From Ulota crispa (lineage: Eukaryota; Streptophyta; Bryopsida; Orthotrichales; Orthotrichaceae), in NCBI GenBank assembly GCA_963920765.1, contig OY987242.1, positions 23,088,002-23,152,001 on the forward strand: a stretch of 64,000 bases of DNA. Direction: 5' to 3'. Below are positions 1 to 10,858 of this stretch, piece by piece. Below the pieces are notes generated by a model. That model did no database searches. It was not told the origin of the DNA and saw only the letters and a program-made list of their open reading frames with translations. Each line of letters starts with the position of its first letter. Position 1 is the stretch's first letter. The position numbers were made by a program, and so were the translations under genes.

Positions 1-220
1 TGTTTTGTTGTGCATGCTACTTCCCTTCTTCCTTTGTGCGCATGTTTGCTTCTTTTTTGTTTCCATTACATTCCCTTCTTCAAGATTTGTCATGAAGGAA
101 GTCCTAGCGCAACAAATAAATGCCTAAAATTTATGATCCAAGGGTATTTGTGTAGTTTCTGAAAAAACAAGGGTATCTATGTAAATATCGCAAAATTCAG
201 AGATATCCATGAAATTTCTC
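1..220. mobile_element. Right part of a MULE-type MITE, cut by the window edge
   Basis: This is the same family as 769-1090. It shares the TTGTTGTGCATG block, the ATGAAGGAAGT block and the right terminus with GATATCCATGAAATTTC. Its left end lies before the window. It probably sits in the first NIP intron or the 5' flank. Bases 221-477 contain no further feature I can name. Confidence 0.6.
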
Positions 221-477
221 TTATTATTTCGGTATTTTTCTTAAGGCGTTGCAACCAATGTGCGTGACCGATTTTGTGTTAGCATTCCTGGACATGATTG
301 AAACCCCATGGCCTGTCTTCGCTGCCATGGCGGCATTGGTTTGATCTAATCTTAATTGCAGTCATGTTAATGTTAAGAGCTCTGATGGGGGACTATTTCG
401 GAGATTGTAAAGTAGGGATTCTAGAACAGGGTTTTCAGGGGTTTTTGTTTCGGTGGGGGTAATTTTGGTGTGTGCAG

Positions 478-702
478 TTGGTGGCGGAGATTATCAGCAC
501 CTTCATTCTGGTGTTCGCCGGGTGTGGGGCAGCGATGGTGAACTCCATCAGCCATGGGAAGGTGACGCCGGTGGGCATCTCCATCGTTTTTGGCCTCGTT
601 GTCACCGTCATGATCCACGCCGTTGGCCACGTATCCGGAGCTCACATGAATCCGGCTGTGACGCTTGCGTTTGCCGTTTCCAAACATTTTCCCTGGACTC
701 AG
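478..702 (+). CDS. NIP exon: TM1, TM2 and first NPA loop
   Basis: The acceptor is tgtgcag|TTGGTG and the donor is CTCAG|gtatta; 75 codons in phase 0. It holds TM1 ([17 protein letters not shown]), TM2 ([18 protein letters not shown]) and the half-helix loop [16 protein letters not shown]. The F in GISIVFGL takes the place of the usual NIP1 tryptophan of the selectivity filter. Confidence 0.88.
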
Positions 703-3700
703 GTATTAAAATTTATCGTTCTCACCTGTCACCTCAGCTTGTGACCCCTTTTAACGTATTAGATTTTAGGGCAAATTTCATGGATACCCCTGGAATTCAC
801 AATATTTACATAGATACCCTTGCTTTTTTAGAAATTACACAAATACAATTTTCAGGCGTTTCTTTTGTTGTGCATGTCACTTCCCTTCTTCCTTTGTGTG
901 CATGTTTGTGTGCATGTTGCTTCTTTTTTGTTTCCATACATTCCTTTTTTAACATTGACCATGAAGGAAGTACGAGCAAAACAAATAAATGCCTAAATTT
1001 TTTGGTCCAAGGGTATTTATGCAATTTCTGAAGAAGCAGGGGTATCTATGCAAATATCGCAAACTTCAGGGGTATCCATGATTTTTTCCCTAGATTTTAC
1101 TTGAAGTGGCTATGCTAGTTGTTTATGTATCCTCACTCCTAATGCTTAGCAGTACCCAAATATTAAATGTTTTCGGAAACATACATTAGGAGCATGAATG
1201 TGAATCGAAATATTACTTTTAACTATATAACTCGTGAATAGTCTACCAGAATCTTGAGTATAAAATACTTGGCACATGTAGCAGTGTTTTAGCCACTTGA
1301 GCTAATCATGAAATTCTCTTTTGGGATCACCGATCGGGAGGATTTTGTTTGTTTGGCGTAGAAAAGTTTGTTAAATTGGCAACTTTCATGCCACAGATCT
1401 TGAGTTTAGGCCGTGAAAATGAACCGCACCAAAGTAACGCCGTATTGCGAAAGTATTGAATCTGATGTATAGAATGTACATCTTTTGACAACCACCTCAA
1501 GTAGAGTTAACAATTTGTTAGTCGAGGGTGGTGACCCCTGGCAAAAGAAACTAACTCTAGGTTCTAGGAAGGAACCCAATTTAGGTTTTAGTATTTGCAG
1601 CACGCCTTGTCATCCTGACTTGTGGAATTTGAGTAATGTTGATTTTGTTATTTTGGCTCAATTCAGAGCAAACATTCACCTGTACAAAGGTAGCTCAAAT
1701 GAATAAGGAAACACAACTAGTGTAGTTTACCCCTGCTTTGAAAAAGAGCCAATTGTCTTGGTTCTTTTGCCAATTTAACAAAAGTGACGCTGTGTATAAA
1801 GATTACTGGTTTAATAGGGCTAGGAGGTATGAGACAGTTGTAAGACCAACATATGGCAATAAAAGAAACAAGAGAGGGTTATGTTATGTTGGGAGCAGTC
1901 TCCATGACACATATAACTACTTTCAAGCTATTCACTTATTTATGGACTTTTCATGTCCTTGAACATTTGAAAACCTTCTCATGTTTTGTATGTATCTTCT
2001 ACTTCGGATATACTTCTCAGTTCTCAATATATTACGAACATCTTCAATATTTTGCAAGTAAGGTAGCAGCATCCATAATCGCTGTGTCCCCATGGCCGTC
2101 ACCTGACAGTGGCAGGGGCTAACCAATAAAAAAACAAATGATTGTGGGTGACTAAGTGATGGTTATGGATAATGAAGTGATGGTTGTGGGTGATTAGCAT
2201 GAGGTTTTGAGTATCCATCTCACTATTTAAGAACCAACAAACCTTGTTTTTAGCATCTGTTACACATGGTTCCTACAATTTCAGTGATTTTGGACTTGAA
2301 AAATCTTTGTGAACAAATGCTTGCGGTTGGAACCTTAAAATTGATGCCAATATTTTTGGTTTCCACTTCCTAACTTACAGTATTTTTTACAGAATTTTTT
2401 TCAAAGTTAGTCAATTGTTTTATCTACTCCAAAACCCTTATTTCCACGCTTATGAGTGCGCCGACCTTATCTCCCCCACCCTTTTGCAAACCAAAACATG
2501 TTTTAGGATTATGACAAGATGAAGCTGAGGGTTTTGGGGTGGGGGAGTAATGCAGGTTCCATTGTACATTGTAGCTCAGTGTAGTGGATCTATAACGGCA
2601 TCGTTCATGTTGCGGTGGATCCTCCATCCAGCGGCCTCGGAAGGGGCCACGTTACCAGCCGGCAGTGACGTCCAGTCATTTCTATTGGAGATAGCCATCA
2701 CGTTCATTCTCATGTTCGTCGTGGCCGCCGTCGCTACCGACACTCGAGCTGTAAGATTCACCAGTCTTAACTTTTGCTCATCCCTCATCACCAAGTTGAC
2801 GAGTTACTGCAGCTTTGTCAAGTTTTCTTTCATTTTCTGTTCATGCGCCAAAATTGTGACTTTTTCCTTCACAAAGGTGTAATTCTTATTCACAAACTAG
2901 GAACACTATAAATGTTAGGTTTTAGGGTTTGCTGCTTGGATTGTGCTAAAGGTATTGACATGTTGCCAATTTAACTGAGATTGACGTTAGAAGCCTTATG
3001 ACCCACAATGCTAAACTCTCAACGGACAACATAACAATACGTTGTTTTATGATCAGCCCTCTTAAAATTCAGCAAAATAGATGCCCAGTTTGTCTAAGTC
3101 AGGTTCCATATGAAGCCTCATCCAAGGGGTAAACTACAGTGAATCAAGTAGAGTATTATTTTCTAAGGTATCTTGAGAATGCTTATGGGAAAAATACCAA
3201 AAATTCCTAATTTTTTTTGTTAAAGTTTGGTGCCCATACTGCTCAGAATCAGATATCTTAGACGTTTGCATGATTTTGAGAGGGTCATGTTGCATGGCAT
3301 GTTAGGATTAAAAATATCTTATGCGTAGAATCTCAAAGCTCTAATTTAACCCCTAAATGCCTGAGGCACCAAAATTTAGTGTAAAAACCACCAGAATTTG
3401 GTGCCTTTGGCATTTAGGGGTTAAGCTCCACAAGAGAGAGGTATTTACTATTGTGTGCTACACGTGGTGTGATTCCAGTGTGGAGAATTGGCTGGAATTG
3501 CCGTTGGCTCAACAGTTGCTTTGAACGCTCTCATGGCCGGGTACGCCACTTCTCATGTTCCCATCTCCTGTTCTTCTTGTCTTGCTGAGACCAAAATTTT
3601 GTAAACATTTCTAAAAGAAAGGACCTTCATTGCGCACTCTCTGCATCAAGATGAGGAAGGAATCCCTGAACCGTTGTTGCAAAGATTCAGCTCATTTCTA

Positions 3701-4487
3701 CACAACTCAGCTCTTTGAGCAATTGTCATTCACATGCGGAAGTATGTAAAAGAGTTAATTTTAGGGAAAATTTGATGGATGCCTCTGAAATTTGCGAGAT
3801 TTGTATAGATACCCCTAGTTTTTCAGAAATTGCACAAATACCCTTGACACAGTTATTTTTCTTTTTCAAACTCATTATTTCTGAAATCTTGCAATGAATG
3901 TCTTAATGTTTGAAGTATAGGAACACATAAAGATTAAACAAAACAATTGAAAAATTTACTTGCAAAACTACCTTGAGACGCTCCTTTGACATGTCAAGAA
4001 TATTTGTGCAATTTCTGAAAAGGATATCTGTACAAATATTGCATATTTCAGGGGTATCCATCAAAAAAATTCTTCAATTTGTACCAAAATTTGGCACTTT
4101 TCTCTTAATGCCTTTACTCGGTTATGTGAAATTCATTCATATGATCTTAATCTTTGCTCTTTTTTTTTCGTGCATAATGCAATTATAACATCATATTTTT
4201 TACAACATCCACATTTTGGAACTATTGACTACAAAGTTGAAGTTGTTGCTTGTTTCAAATCTTACTGAAGAGAAACTCGTGTGGACAGGCCGATATCAGG
4301 AGCATCAATGAACCCAGCACGGTCACTGGGACCGGCAATTGCCTCCGGTACCTATCGAGCCATTTGGGTGTACATAGCGGGCCCTGTAATTGGCGCAGTG
4401 TTGGGAATGCTGGCATACAACTGTATTCGTCTGGCTGATACTGCTGGACCGCAGTGTGACAAGCCTGCCAAAAGCTTCCGCCGTTGA
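478..4487 (+). CDS. NIP-type aquaporin (NOD26-like intrinsic protein), 3' four exons; 5' exon missing
   Basis: A membrane channel of the MIP/aquaporin superfamily, plant NIP subfamily. Relatives move glycerol, metalloids (boric, silicic, arsenous acid), lactic acid, ammonia or some water across the plasma membrane. The exons I place are 478-702, 2556-2750, 3479-3540 and 4289-4487. All introns are GT-AG, with phases 0, 0 and 2. They give 226 residues ending in KSFRR and a TGA. Both pore motifs are intact: HMNPAVT in loop B and SMNPARS in loop E. The protein begins inside TM1 (LVAEIISTF), so about 40-60 N-terminal residues and the start codon lie in an upstream exon I cannot find in 1-477. The 62-nt penultimate exon agrees with the usual NIP gene structure. 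Aligning with mammalian AQP1 gives ar/R filter residues F (GISIVFGL), A (VALNALMAG), A (SGASMN) and R (NPARS). No frame damage is seen. Introns carry several MITEs. I did not choose a subgroup symbol. Confidence 0.9.
769..1090. mobile_element. MULE-type MITE in a NIP intron, 9-bp target duplication
   Basis: The ends are GGGCAAATTTCATGGATA and TATCCATGATTTTTTCCC. A perfect 9-bp direct repeat, TAGATTTTA, flanks it at 760-768 and 1091-1099, which is the Mutator/MULE footprint. The interior repeats the theme of 'gggtat ctatgcaaat' blocks pointing inward from both sides. It is 322 bp with no ORF. Confidence 0.85.
1100..2060. other. NIP intron sequence without recognised element
   Basis: This is AT-rich intron. 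A loose repeat (about 1270-1460, 'gagctaatcatgaaat') is also found near 15090-15250, so part of it is repeat-derived. Short ORFs here have no recognisable content. Confidence 0.4.
2061..2467. mobile_element. MITE of the AAGGTAGG family (copy 1, inverted), in a NIP intron
   Basis: The ends are AAGGTAGCAGCATCCATA and CACTTATGAGTGCGCCGACCTT-like sequence. The interior matches 15722-16117 and 30253-30648 in reverse orientation: short repeats around 'atggttgtgggtga' and a long block ending 'ccacttcc'. I see no clear target duplication. It ends about 90 bp before the third NIP exon of the gene. Confidence 0.65.
2556..2750 (+). CDS. NIP exon: TM3 and TM4
   Basis: The acceptor is taatgcag|GTTCCA and the donor is CGAGCT|gtaaga; 65 codons in phase 0. 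It reads [17 protein letters not shown] (TM3), a loop of about 20 residues, then [19 protein letters not shown] (TM4) and the conserved ATDTRA end that joins the next exon in most NIPs. Confidence 0.88.
3350..3420. mobile_element. TTAA-flanked element, 71-bp minimal copy, in a NIP intron
   Basis: TTAA (3346-3349) CCCCTAAATGCCTGAGGC ... GGCATTTAGGGG TTAA (3421-3424). The two ends pair over about 26 bases, leaving almost no interior. This is the smallest member of the family that dominates the window and shows that the ends alone define it. Confidence 0.8.
3479..3540 (+). CDS. NIP exon: TM5, 62 nt
   Basis: The acceptor is gattccag|TGTGGA and the donor is GCCGG|gtacgc. It encodes [21 protein letters not shown] (last codon split). 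Most relatives have I or V where this exon begins with C. The A after VALN is the helix-5 filter position. The exon is too short to be noticed as an ORF and was found by searching between the neighbouring exons. Confidence 0.85.
3764..4071. mobile_element. MULE-type MITE in the last NIP intron
   Basis: This is a diverged relative of 769-1090. It begins GGGAAAATTTGATGGATG and ends with GGGGTATCCATC and an A-run. The inward blocks 'agatacccct' and 'caaatattgc' are recognisable. The target duplication has decayed. Confidence 0.65.
4289..4487 (+). CDS. NIP last exon: second NPA loop, TM6, C-terminus
   Basis: The acceptor is gtggacag|GCCGAT. It completes the split Gly codon, then reads [20 protein letters not shown]6 ([18 protein letters not shown]) and a short basic cytosolic tail ending KSFRR-TGA. 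The NPAR arginine and the LE1 alanine of the selectivity filter are present. Confidence 0.9.
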
Positions 4488-4664
4488 TTTTTTAGGGTCC
4501 TCATTTTTCCAACAATGTTGCAGACGTGCTTTGGTGTTGGCTTAGTTTTTAGAATTTGTTTGTAAGAAACTGACAACTTTCAACAAACCAACCAACGAGT
4601 TTTGCAAATGTTAGAGGCAAAATTTTGTATGAGATTCGAGTGTTGTAATTGACATCCATAAATC

Positions 4665-4670
4665 AATAAA
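4665..4670 (+). promoter_or_regulatory. Poly(A) signal of the NIP gene
   Basis: AATAAA lies 178 bases past the NIP stop codon, in an AT-rich stretch with no competing ORF. The position and spacing suit a plant 3' UTR. It is a motif match only. Confidence 0.5.
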
Positions 4671-4794
4671 CCGAAGTGGATAAAATGTCAGTTTTGTCAA
4701 ACTGGCAGCCTTCATGCGTCAACTGTTGTGACATATATCTTTGTAAAGGTCTAATTTCAGTTCGCAAACTAGGAAAAGTACAGATCTATACACC

Positions 4795-5066
4795 ACCTGG
4801 ACGTAGCTATTTTGTGAGAGTAAAATGGAGAACGGTGAGCCTATGAGCAATGAGCCAGGATTTTGTGAGCTGGAAATAATTTTGAGCTCAAAATCAATGC
4901 AAAGACCAAATAAATAGCAACTTTTTCAAGAAATGAAAGTTTTAAAAGCATAAATAGAGGGTCCTATGTACACAATTATTGGTGAACTTTAGTATTTTGA
5001 TAAAAAAAAATCAAGCTCATGGCTCACGACTCTCGGATCCCCGCTCATGGTTTAGCATTCCCCCAA
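4795..5066. mobile_element. MITE with GCTATTTTGTGAG ends (copy 1)
   Basis: It is homologous to 55950-56204: GCTATTTTGTGAG at the left, 'gagctcaaaat' inside, and the inverse GCATTCCCC end at the right. It lies just past the NIP 3' UTR. Target duplication is not clear in this copy. Confidence 0.6.
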
Positions 5067-5100
5067 CGCACCTTACTCTATTTTGAAAGTTTTTGCAGGT

Positions 5101-5476
5101 AGGGGCAGTTCAAACTACGTCCCATGTCCTATTTTTACAAGTTCCACCTCAATGTGAGATCCCAACTTTGTTGAGTTATTAAGGATAAAAAGGAGTATTA
5201 AAAAAAAATCATGAACATACAATGTAAAAATATTGGTGGAACTTGAGTTGAAAGCTGGGTTTGGCAAATGATCAATCCAAACCATGAGTAAAATACCACA
5301 TTTTTTGGGTCATAACTTCCAAAAAATGTTGTCGTATAAACAAAATACAATGAACCAAGACATGAGACTTGGGATGTAATGTGCAGCAATAAGTCTCAAC
5401 TTTTGATTTTACGCCAATTAAATTTTTTCAAATTTCAATGGAACGTTGGACGTGGGACATAGTGTGAACAGCACCT
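5101..5476. mobile_element. MITE with AGGGGCAGTTCA ends (copy 1)
   Basis: The left end is AGGGGCAGTTCAAACTACG and the right end GTGTGAACAGCACCTT; they form about 30 imperfect inverted bases. The same family recurs at 23450-23807. There is no coding content. Superfamily unassigned because no target duplication survives. Confidence 0.6.
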
Positions 5477-5638
5477 TAGTTGCTTGGTTTTAGTTTCCAA
5501 GACTCATGGTCACTTTCCGTCACTTTCCATATAATCAGTAGGGGGTTTAAAGTCAAGGGAAAACCAAATCTTCTCAAGAAGTTTCCCCTAATTCCCTTGT
5601 TGTAAGATTTGACTGTAACTTTGCTTGCAGGAGATTTC

Positions 5639-5680
5639 ACATTGTTAACCGGGGGAACGAAATACCCCGGTTAACAATGT
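5639..5680. repeat. Perfect 16-bp hairpin with 10-nt loop
   Basis: ACATTGTTAACCGGGG (5639-5654) is exactly complementary to 5665-5680. TTAA sits inside each arm, so it can also be read as TTAA-CCGGGG...CCCCGG-TTAA, a 22-bp miniature of the TTAA-flanked elements. The rest of 5477-6291 shows nothing I can name. Confidence 0.7.
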
Positions 5681-6295
5681 TATGGAAAGCTGAGGTTTGT
5701 TTTCATGCAAAATCGCCATTTGTCAGAAATAAACTGAAAAGTATTTTTATGCAAATTGAAAGGTGCAGAAATCTACTCCTCCAACTCCCGGGCGTGAGAA
5801 ATCTATAAAACAAAAAAGTGGAAAAGAGGAGCTTTGAACCCACCCTAAATTTTCATGATTGTATTGTTGTGAAAAGGAAGGGTGAAAATTTTGATTGAGA
5901 AAAAATGATTGAGGAAATCCCTCATTGCAACATCTGAAAAACAGGGGTATTGTGAGGGATACACATAAAACCGCATATTCTCATAATAATTTCATTCCTG
6001 GAAAAATTGTTTTGAAAATATGTTAGAAAATAAAATCATAACATTATTGAAGGAGGTCAAAAAGTTCTCCATCTTAAGTTTCCATACGTCACATATTCAG
6101 TTGTTGTTAATAATTCAAAAAACCAGCAATGCTGTCAAGGGTTGAAAATCTAATAAGCAGGTTGTCAATAAAGTAAGAATCAACATTCAAAAGTGAATAT
6201 AATTATGGAGAATGAAAGATTTTTTTTTTGACGTACAGAGCTGAAAGAAAGGCTTTTAGATTAAGTAATCGTAAGTAACACGTATGGTCCCTTAA

Positions 6296-7193
6296 CCCCT
6301 ACAGGTCCAAGCACTTTTTTCTGTAAAAGTCACTGAAAACAGCCAGTTTTGGGGAACGAGTAGAAAGTATCAAAAAAACGTTTTTTTTGGAAATCCAACC
6401 CTAAGATCTTGTCCAAGACTACATGAGGTATTTGTGGAAAAAAAATTGGCTCATTTTGAATGGAGAGAAGTATTATATGGACATCTGAAGTAATGAAGAG
6501 TAGTTACTTTCCTTGTTGCCATACAATTTAAGAGGTCTTTGACCACTCTTATAGCAAAAAAATTGCTCTACACAAAGTTGAGGATTAATTGCTCCATGTA
6601 GAAAACCAAGTTAGGTATGTGTGGGAGAATTTTTGAATGAATTGGAGGTGTATAACATACTTTAAAAAATCTTTCAATGCTTGAAGGTTACGAAATTTGC
6701 AAATACATGAGGCAAAATTGAGGCTTTACGTAACTTTTAGAAATCCGATCTAAACAATTAAAATTAAGGAATCTTAGCCCACTACAACTTGGAAAAAAAA
6801 GTGAAAAAAAAAATACAAAATCGCCCAAAAAATTAAAGTACCAAATCTTACAAGGGGCAGACAAGATGGAAGGTTGGGAGTCTCCCAAGACATGTCCACT
6901 CCCCTTTGCCAAGTGTCCATACCTTGTGCCCATAAGGGTTGACCCTCTTTAGAGTCAACACCCACTTACAAAAGAGAGACCATGCCCAAACTAGTGAACT
7001 ATCCTTTCTCCCCTAGTTTTGAAAAATTCTTGCTAAATTCTTCATCAAATGTCAAACTGAAGAAAAAATTTGATGCCCACATAAATTTTTGATATTCCCA
7101 CCTTCAATAAAAGTTTCAAGAAATCACACAAACTAGTTTAGCTATAGGTACATGTCCAAAATCCATTTGTCCCTTGATGAAACACTTGGGCAT
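6296..7193. mobile_element. TTAA-flanked element, subfamily A (copy 1)
   Basis: It starts TTAA-CCCCTACAGGTCCAAG. It aligns over its whole length with 49804-50752 and 62302-63230, including 'aaatccaacc ctaagatctt' near the left end and 'tgtccctt' near the right. Its right terminus stops at TTGGGCATT without the expected AGGGG, because the next element's TTAA begins there. Confidence 0.75.
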
Positions 7194-7197
7194 TTAA

Positions 7198-8006
7198 CCC
7201 CTAAAGCCCAACAGGTGTTGAAAAAAAAAAAATTGTAAAATTATAATGTTTGAAGTGAGAAAAATACCTTTTTTTATTCTTGCAAACAAGGTCAATAGAC
7301 TTTCAGCCCTCCTAAAGTAAATTTTTTGCTCTACACAAAATCAAGGTTTTTGACTGTTCACAAGTATATGATGTCATGTTCACTCATGAAATTTTTCAGA
7401 TGCAAATTTAGAGTCTAGCTTATCACCCTGAAATGCAAGGAGGTTAAGTGAATTGACAATACATTAGTCAATCTTTCATGATTTCTTGTGCTATAAAGAA
7501 GTATTTTATATGAAATTTGAACTGTGAGAAGTTAGAGGCAAACATTAGGAATATGCAAGAATTTTTTTCAAAAGCTTTGGATATATATATTGAAGGATAA
7601 TAGGGCCTAAAGTTAGAAGAAAATATTTTTTCTTAAAATTGCCCAAATATAGTTAACAAAGTTTGACTCCTCTTAGAATGTGATGTGAGAACTCAAATTT
7701 TTGTTATGTTTTTGACAATTGCATACAATATTTTATTAGTTACAAACATGCCAAGTTTCAGAAGTTAATGAGAGTTTGAGCATAAGATTCTCCAAAGATG
7801 CCCAAACTACCCAAGGTGCCCAAATTCTTTTGGGTAGCATAACTTTTTACTCAAGCATCCGATCAAATTTTTCTTTTTTTTCACACTAAGGTATTCATTG
7901 AGTGCACCTCATCTCCAAATTTTAAAAACATTTGCCAAAAATTGACTTCATAGGAACCTACCCAAACTTTCAACTAACTATTGAACGAACTTTTGTGATT
8001 TAGGGG
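7198..8006. mobile_element. TTAA-flanked element, subfamily B, inverted copy
   Basis: TTAA (7194-7197) CCCCTAAAGCCCAACAGG ... GTGATTTAGGGG followed by CTAA (a decayed TTAA). The interior is the reverse complement of 21319-22262 and 25754-26700. It abuts the previous element directly. Confidence 0.75.
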
Positions 8007-8158
8007 CTAAGGGTTTAATTTTTTATTTGTTTTTCTTTTCGTGGACTAAGATGCCACTCTCAATGTTCCCCTAAAATGTTGTTATATTTGTAAGGCCTTT
8101 ATTTATCTGTGAATATGATTGTTTTTTTTTAGTTGAGATCTATAGATGAGGCCTTCTT

Positions 8159-8376
8159 AAGATAAGCATACTCAATTCTGACCACCTACCCAATGCCGTT
8201 CATATGTACCTAGTGTGGTAATTTTAGAACTGAAATCCAAAGAGGCCATAGATAACGTACACAAAAAATAAGCTATATATGTGGCTTACCTAGATTTCAA
8301 CTCTAAAATTAACACATTGGGTTGGGGTACATATGAACGGCATTGGATAGTGGTCGGAATTAAGTGTGCTTACCTT
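8159..8376. mobile_element. MITE with 52-bp inverted ends
   Basis: Left AAGATAAGCATACTCAAT and right ATTAAGTGTGCTTACCTT, with the arms continuing to CCGTTCATATGTACC on one side and its complement GGTACATATGAACGG on the other. About 86% pairing over 52 bp. No ORF, and no clear target duplication. Confidence 0.7.
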
Positions 8377-9132
8377 GTAGGTAATTCTCAATAGCGAGTA
8401 TCTCATTTGGAAACCCCCCTACTATAATCCTCCAATCCCCACCAATAGGCCTTCTAGGGCTAAGATGAATGCCTTCAAAACATAACCTGCTTTGTGGAAC
8501 GTAAGAACTGTTGAACAAAATTACCAAGTGGTGTATTGTAAAGTTCGAACCAACAAAAATAAATAATATTTAATATGAGAAATTTGATTTAAAATATACA
8601 TAAGTTTATACTAGCGGTTGGTGCTTCCTAGGCTATGCACTCATCATTAGAATCATTGCAAAATTCAAAAATAATTGAAGATGTGATATCATAAAGGTCA
8701 TTGTGATTTTAATAGTATGATAGAGACAATAATCTAAATAGGGGTACAAAAAACCAACCCTAGCACTATTCAATAAGTTTACAAGTATGTAGTAAAATGT
8801 GGGACACAAAATGATTTGTAATTGTTCTTTGCTAAAATTTCATCTACAAGTCAAGAATGCATGAGAAACAACATTTGCAAGTAAACACAATTAGGAACAA
8901 AATAACAAATAAAGCAACATCAATTTGGAAAAAATATGGATCACGCAATCACATAAGATATTTGAGGAGGCACTAATGAATTTGGTAAATTATTTATATA
9001 TTTTTTGTATCAATTAAATTCCTAGCTTCATTATTGAATTTTTTTTTTTGATGAATTTCGCTTTTAAAGCAAAATTTACGCTAAAGGTTTGCAAAACCCT
9101 TGTAAAACCTACAAAATTATAGTTACTTTGAC
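8377..9132. other. No recognised feature
   Basis: AT-rich, no ORF of note, no inverted or tandem repeat that I can define apart from homopolymer runs. Confidence 0.4.
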
Positions 9133-9865
9133 GGGTGATTGCAAGAAACACTTGTACTATTTTTTGTCCCCTTCACCTCTTGCAAGTGCTTTCTGGCTTG
9201 TAACTTTTGTGCAGCAAGTTCTTTTGAGCTGAAATTTCAGAGGAAGGTACATGCCATAGTTACATACCTTTTCTGATTTTTTTGGTTTTTTTGAAATTAT
9301 TTTACTATTTTTGAACAGCCTCCAAATAGGTGTCTACTTTGGCCATTTTGGGGGATTTTAGTACTATTTTGGGTTCAAAAAAGCTTTTCTAGGGTTATGA
9401 ATCAAGGATGTTGTTTATGGAACATGCTTACATGCATTTGTAGAAGAGTTTTGCAAAATTATAAATTCCATGGCATCTATATTGTCTCAAAGTAGGCATC
9501 CTATTTCCCTTCATTGGCAAAATAAGAAAAAATTCCTTAGCAAAGCAATTGTACCATGTGAATGTTTGTAATGGGTTCTCAAATGGCCATTTTTTATTTT
9601 ACTTTTTTGAATTATTTTACTATTTTCTAAAAAGCAAGAAAGAAATTGCCTTTTTATTGCTGATTTTGTTATGTGCATAACTTTTAGAATAAAAAATTTC
9701 TAGGTTTGAATTTTCATGAGTACGCTATTTTAAGTGCTTTACAAATTTCCCATATTTTGTTTAATTTTAAAAAAATTATTTCAAAAACTCATAGTAGTAC
9801 TACATAGTACTATCAGTTTTAAGGGTGTTTGAGACAAAACTGTGAAGTGTTTCTTGCAACTACCC
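9133..9865. mobile_element. Non-autonomous DNA element, about 733 bp
   Basis: GGGTGATTGCAAGAAACACT at the left is matched by AAGTGTTTCTTGCAACTACCC in inverse at the right. The interior is AT-rich with several 'attattttactattttt' blocks and no ORF. Flanking duplication is not evident, so the superfamily is open. Confidence 0.55.
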
Positions 9866-10292
9866 TTACCTACAATGTTTAGAAAATTGAACAATCTAAG
9901 ATTTGAGATTCCAATACGAAGGAGTTGTTTTAAGACTCGTTAGGAAGAAAAAAGTTCCACACATTGGAGCAAGAGTGGCTCTCAATAGGTCTCAAGCTTT
10001 ATTCCCAATTGGTATTTTCAAAACCGGGTAAAGAGATTGCCACTTCATAAAAAAATTGTCAATTTTGTATCTTGAAACATGGTTAGAATATGGAAATAGC
10101 GTTTTAAAAGAATTCTTGTAAGTTCTTTGGCAAATTAGTAACATTGCTCAAAACAATAAACAAACGTACAATCATTTGAAGGAATGTGAGGGATTGAAAG
10201 GGTTGTATGTTATCACTCATTTTCAAATATACATAGAAATTTATCCAAGAATTTCTTCCAAAAATGAAGACGTTTTGCTAATACATTGTCAA
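9866..10292. other. No recognised feature
   Basis: AT-rich spacer. Nothing seen on either strand. Confidence 0.4.
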
Positions 10293-10858
10293 AGTATTAC
10301 TGTACAATACCCAAAAGAAAGAGGTCATACGTCCCTCTCATGGCATCCATAAAAGTTGGTATAACAAAGAATGTAATTGGCATTTTATCCTTGAATTTTT
10401 TGTATGTGAACCTTGTGCAATCATGGTCAAGCATATCAAACTTCAGTTACTAAAAATCAAAATTTTATTTCTCATAAAATTTTTTGTGTCAAAATTATGG
10501 TTTTACAAGAAAATAGATTGAAAATCATTGGTGATGAATTTTTGAGATTTGGTTGCATGGATATGTAGGAGACATCCATATGCACATCTTTGTTTCAAAC
10601 AAACATTTCCAAAAAATTCAAAAAAAAATCTATAGAGATTTTAATGTTGGGGTGATTATGGCCAAATTTAGTAAAATGTATATTTCTTTATGAAAATTAG
10701 TTATTGTTATTTGACTCATACATTGTCATTAAGTTTGTACTTTTAAACATGATGATATAATTATTTTACCAAAAACTTATTTATTTATAATACAAATTTC
10801 TTTGAATCCTATAGGAGAGATTTGTGTACTCTTTCTTTAGGGTACTATACAGTACAAT
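10293..10858. mobile_element. MITE with ACTGTACAATACCC ends (copy 1)
   Basis: The ends pair as TACTGTACAATACCC and GGGTACTATACAGTA, next to a CTTTCTTT motif. The same family occurs inverted at 48934-49487, and its interior block (GGTGATGAATTTTTGAGATT) is also found in the arms of 49485-51335. No ORF. Confidence 0.65.

Noticed and set aside
453-1031. 192-codon plus-strand ORF overlapping the first visible NIP exon
   Set aside because: It is an alternate frame across the exon and a MITE. The NIP frame has the conserved motifs.
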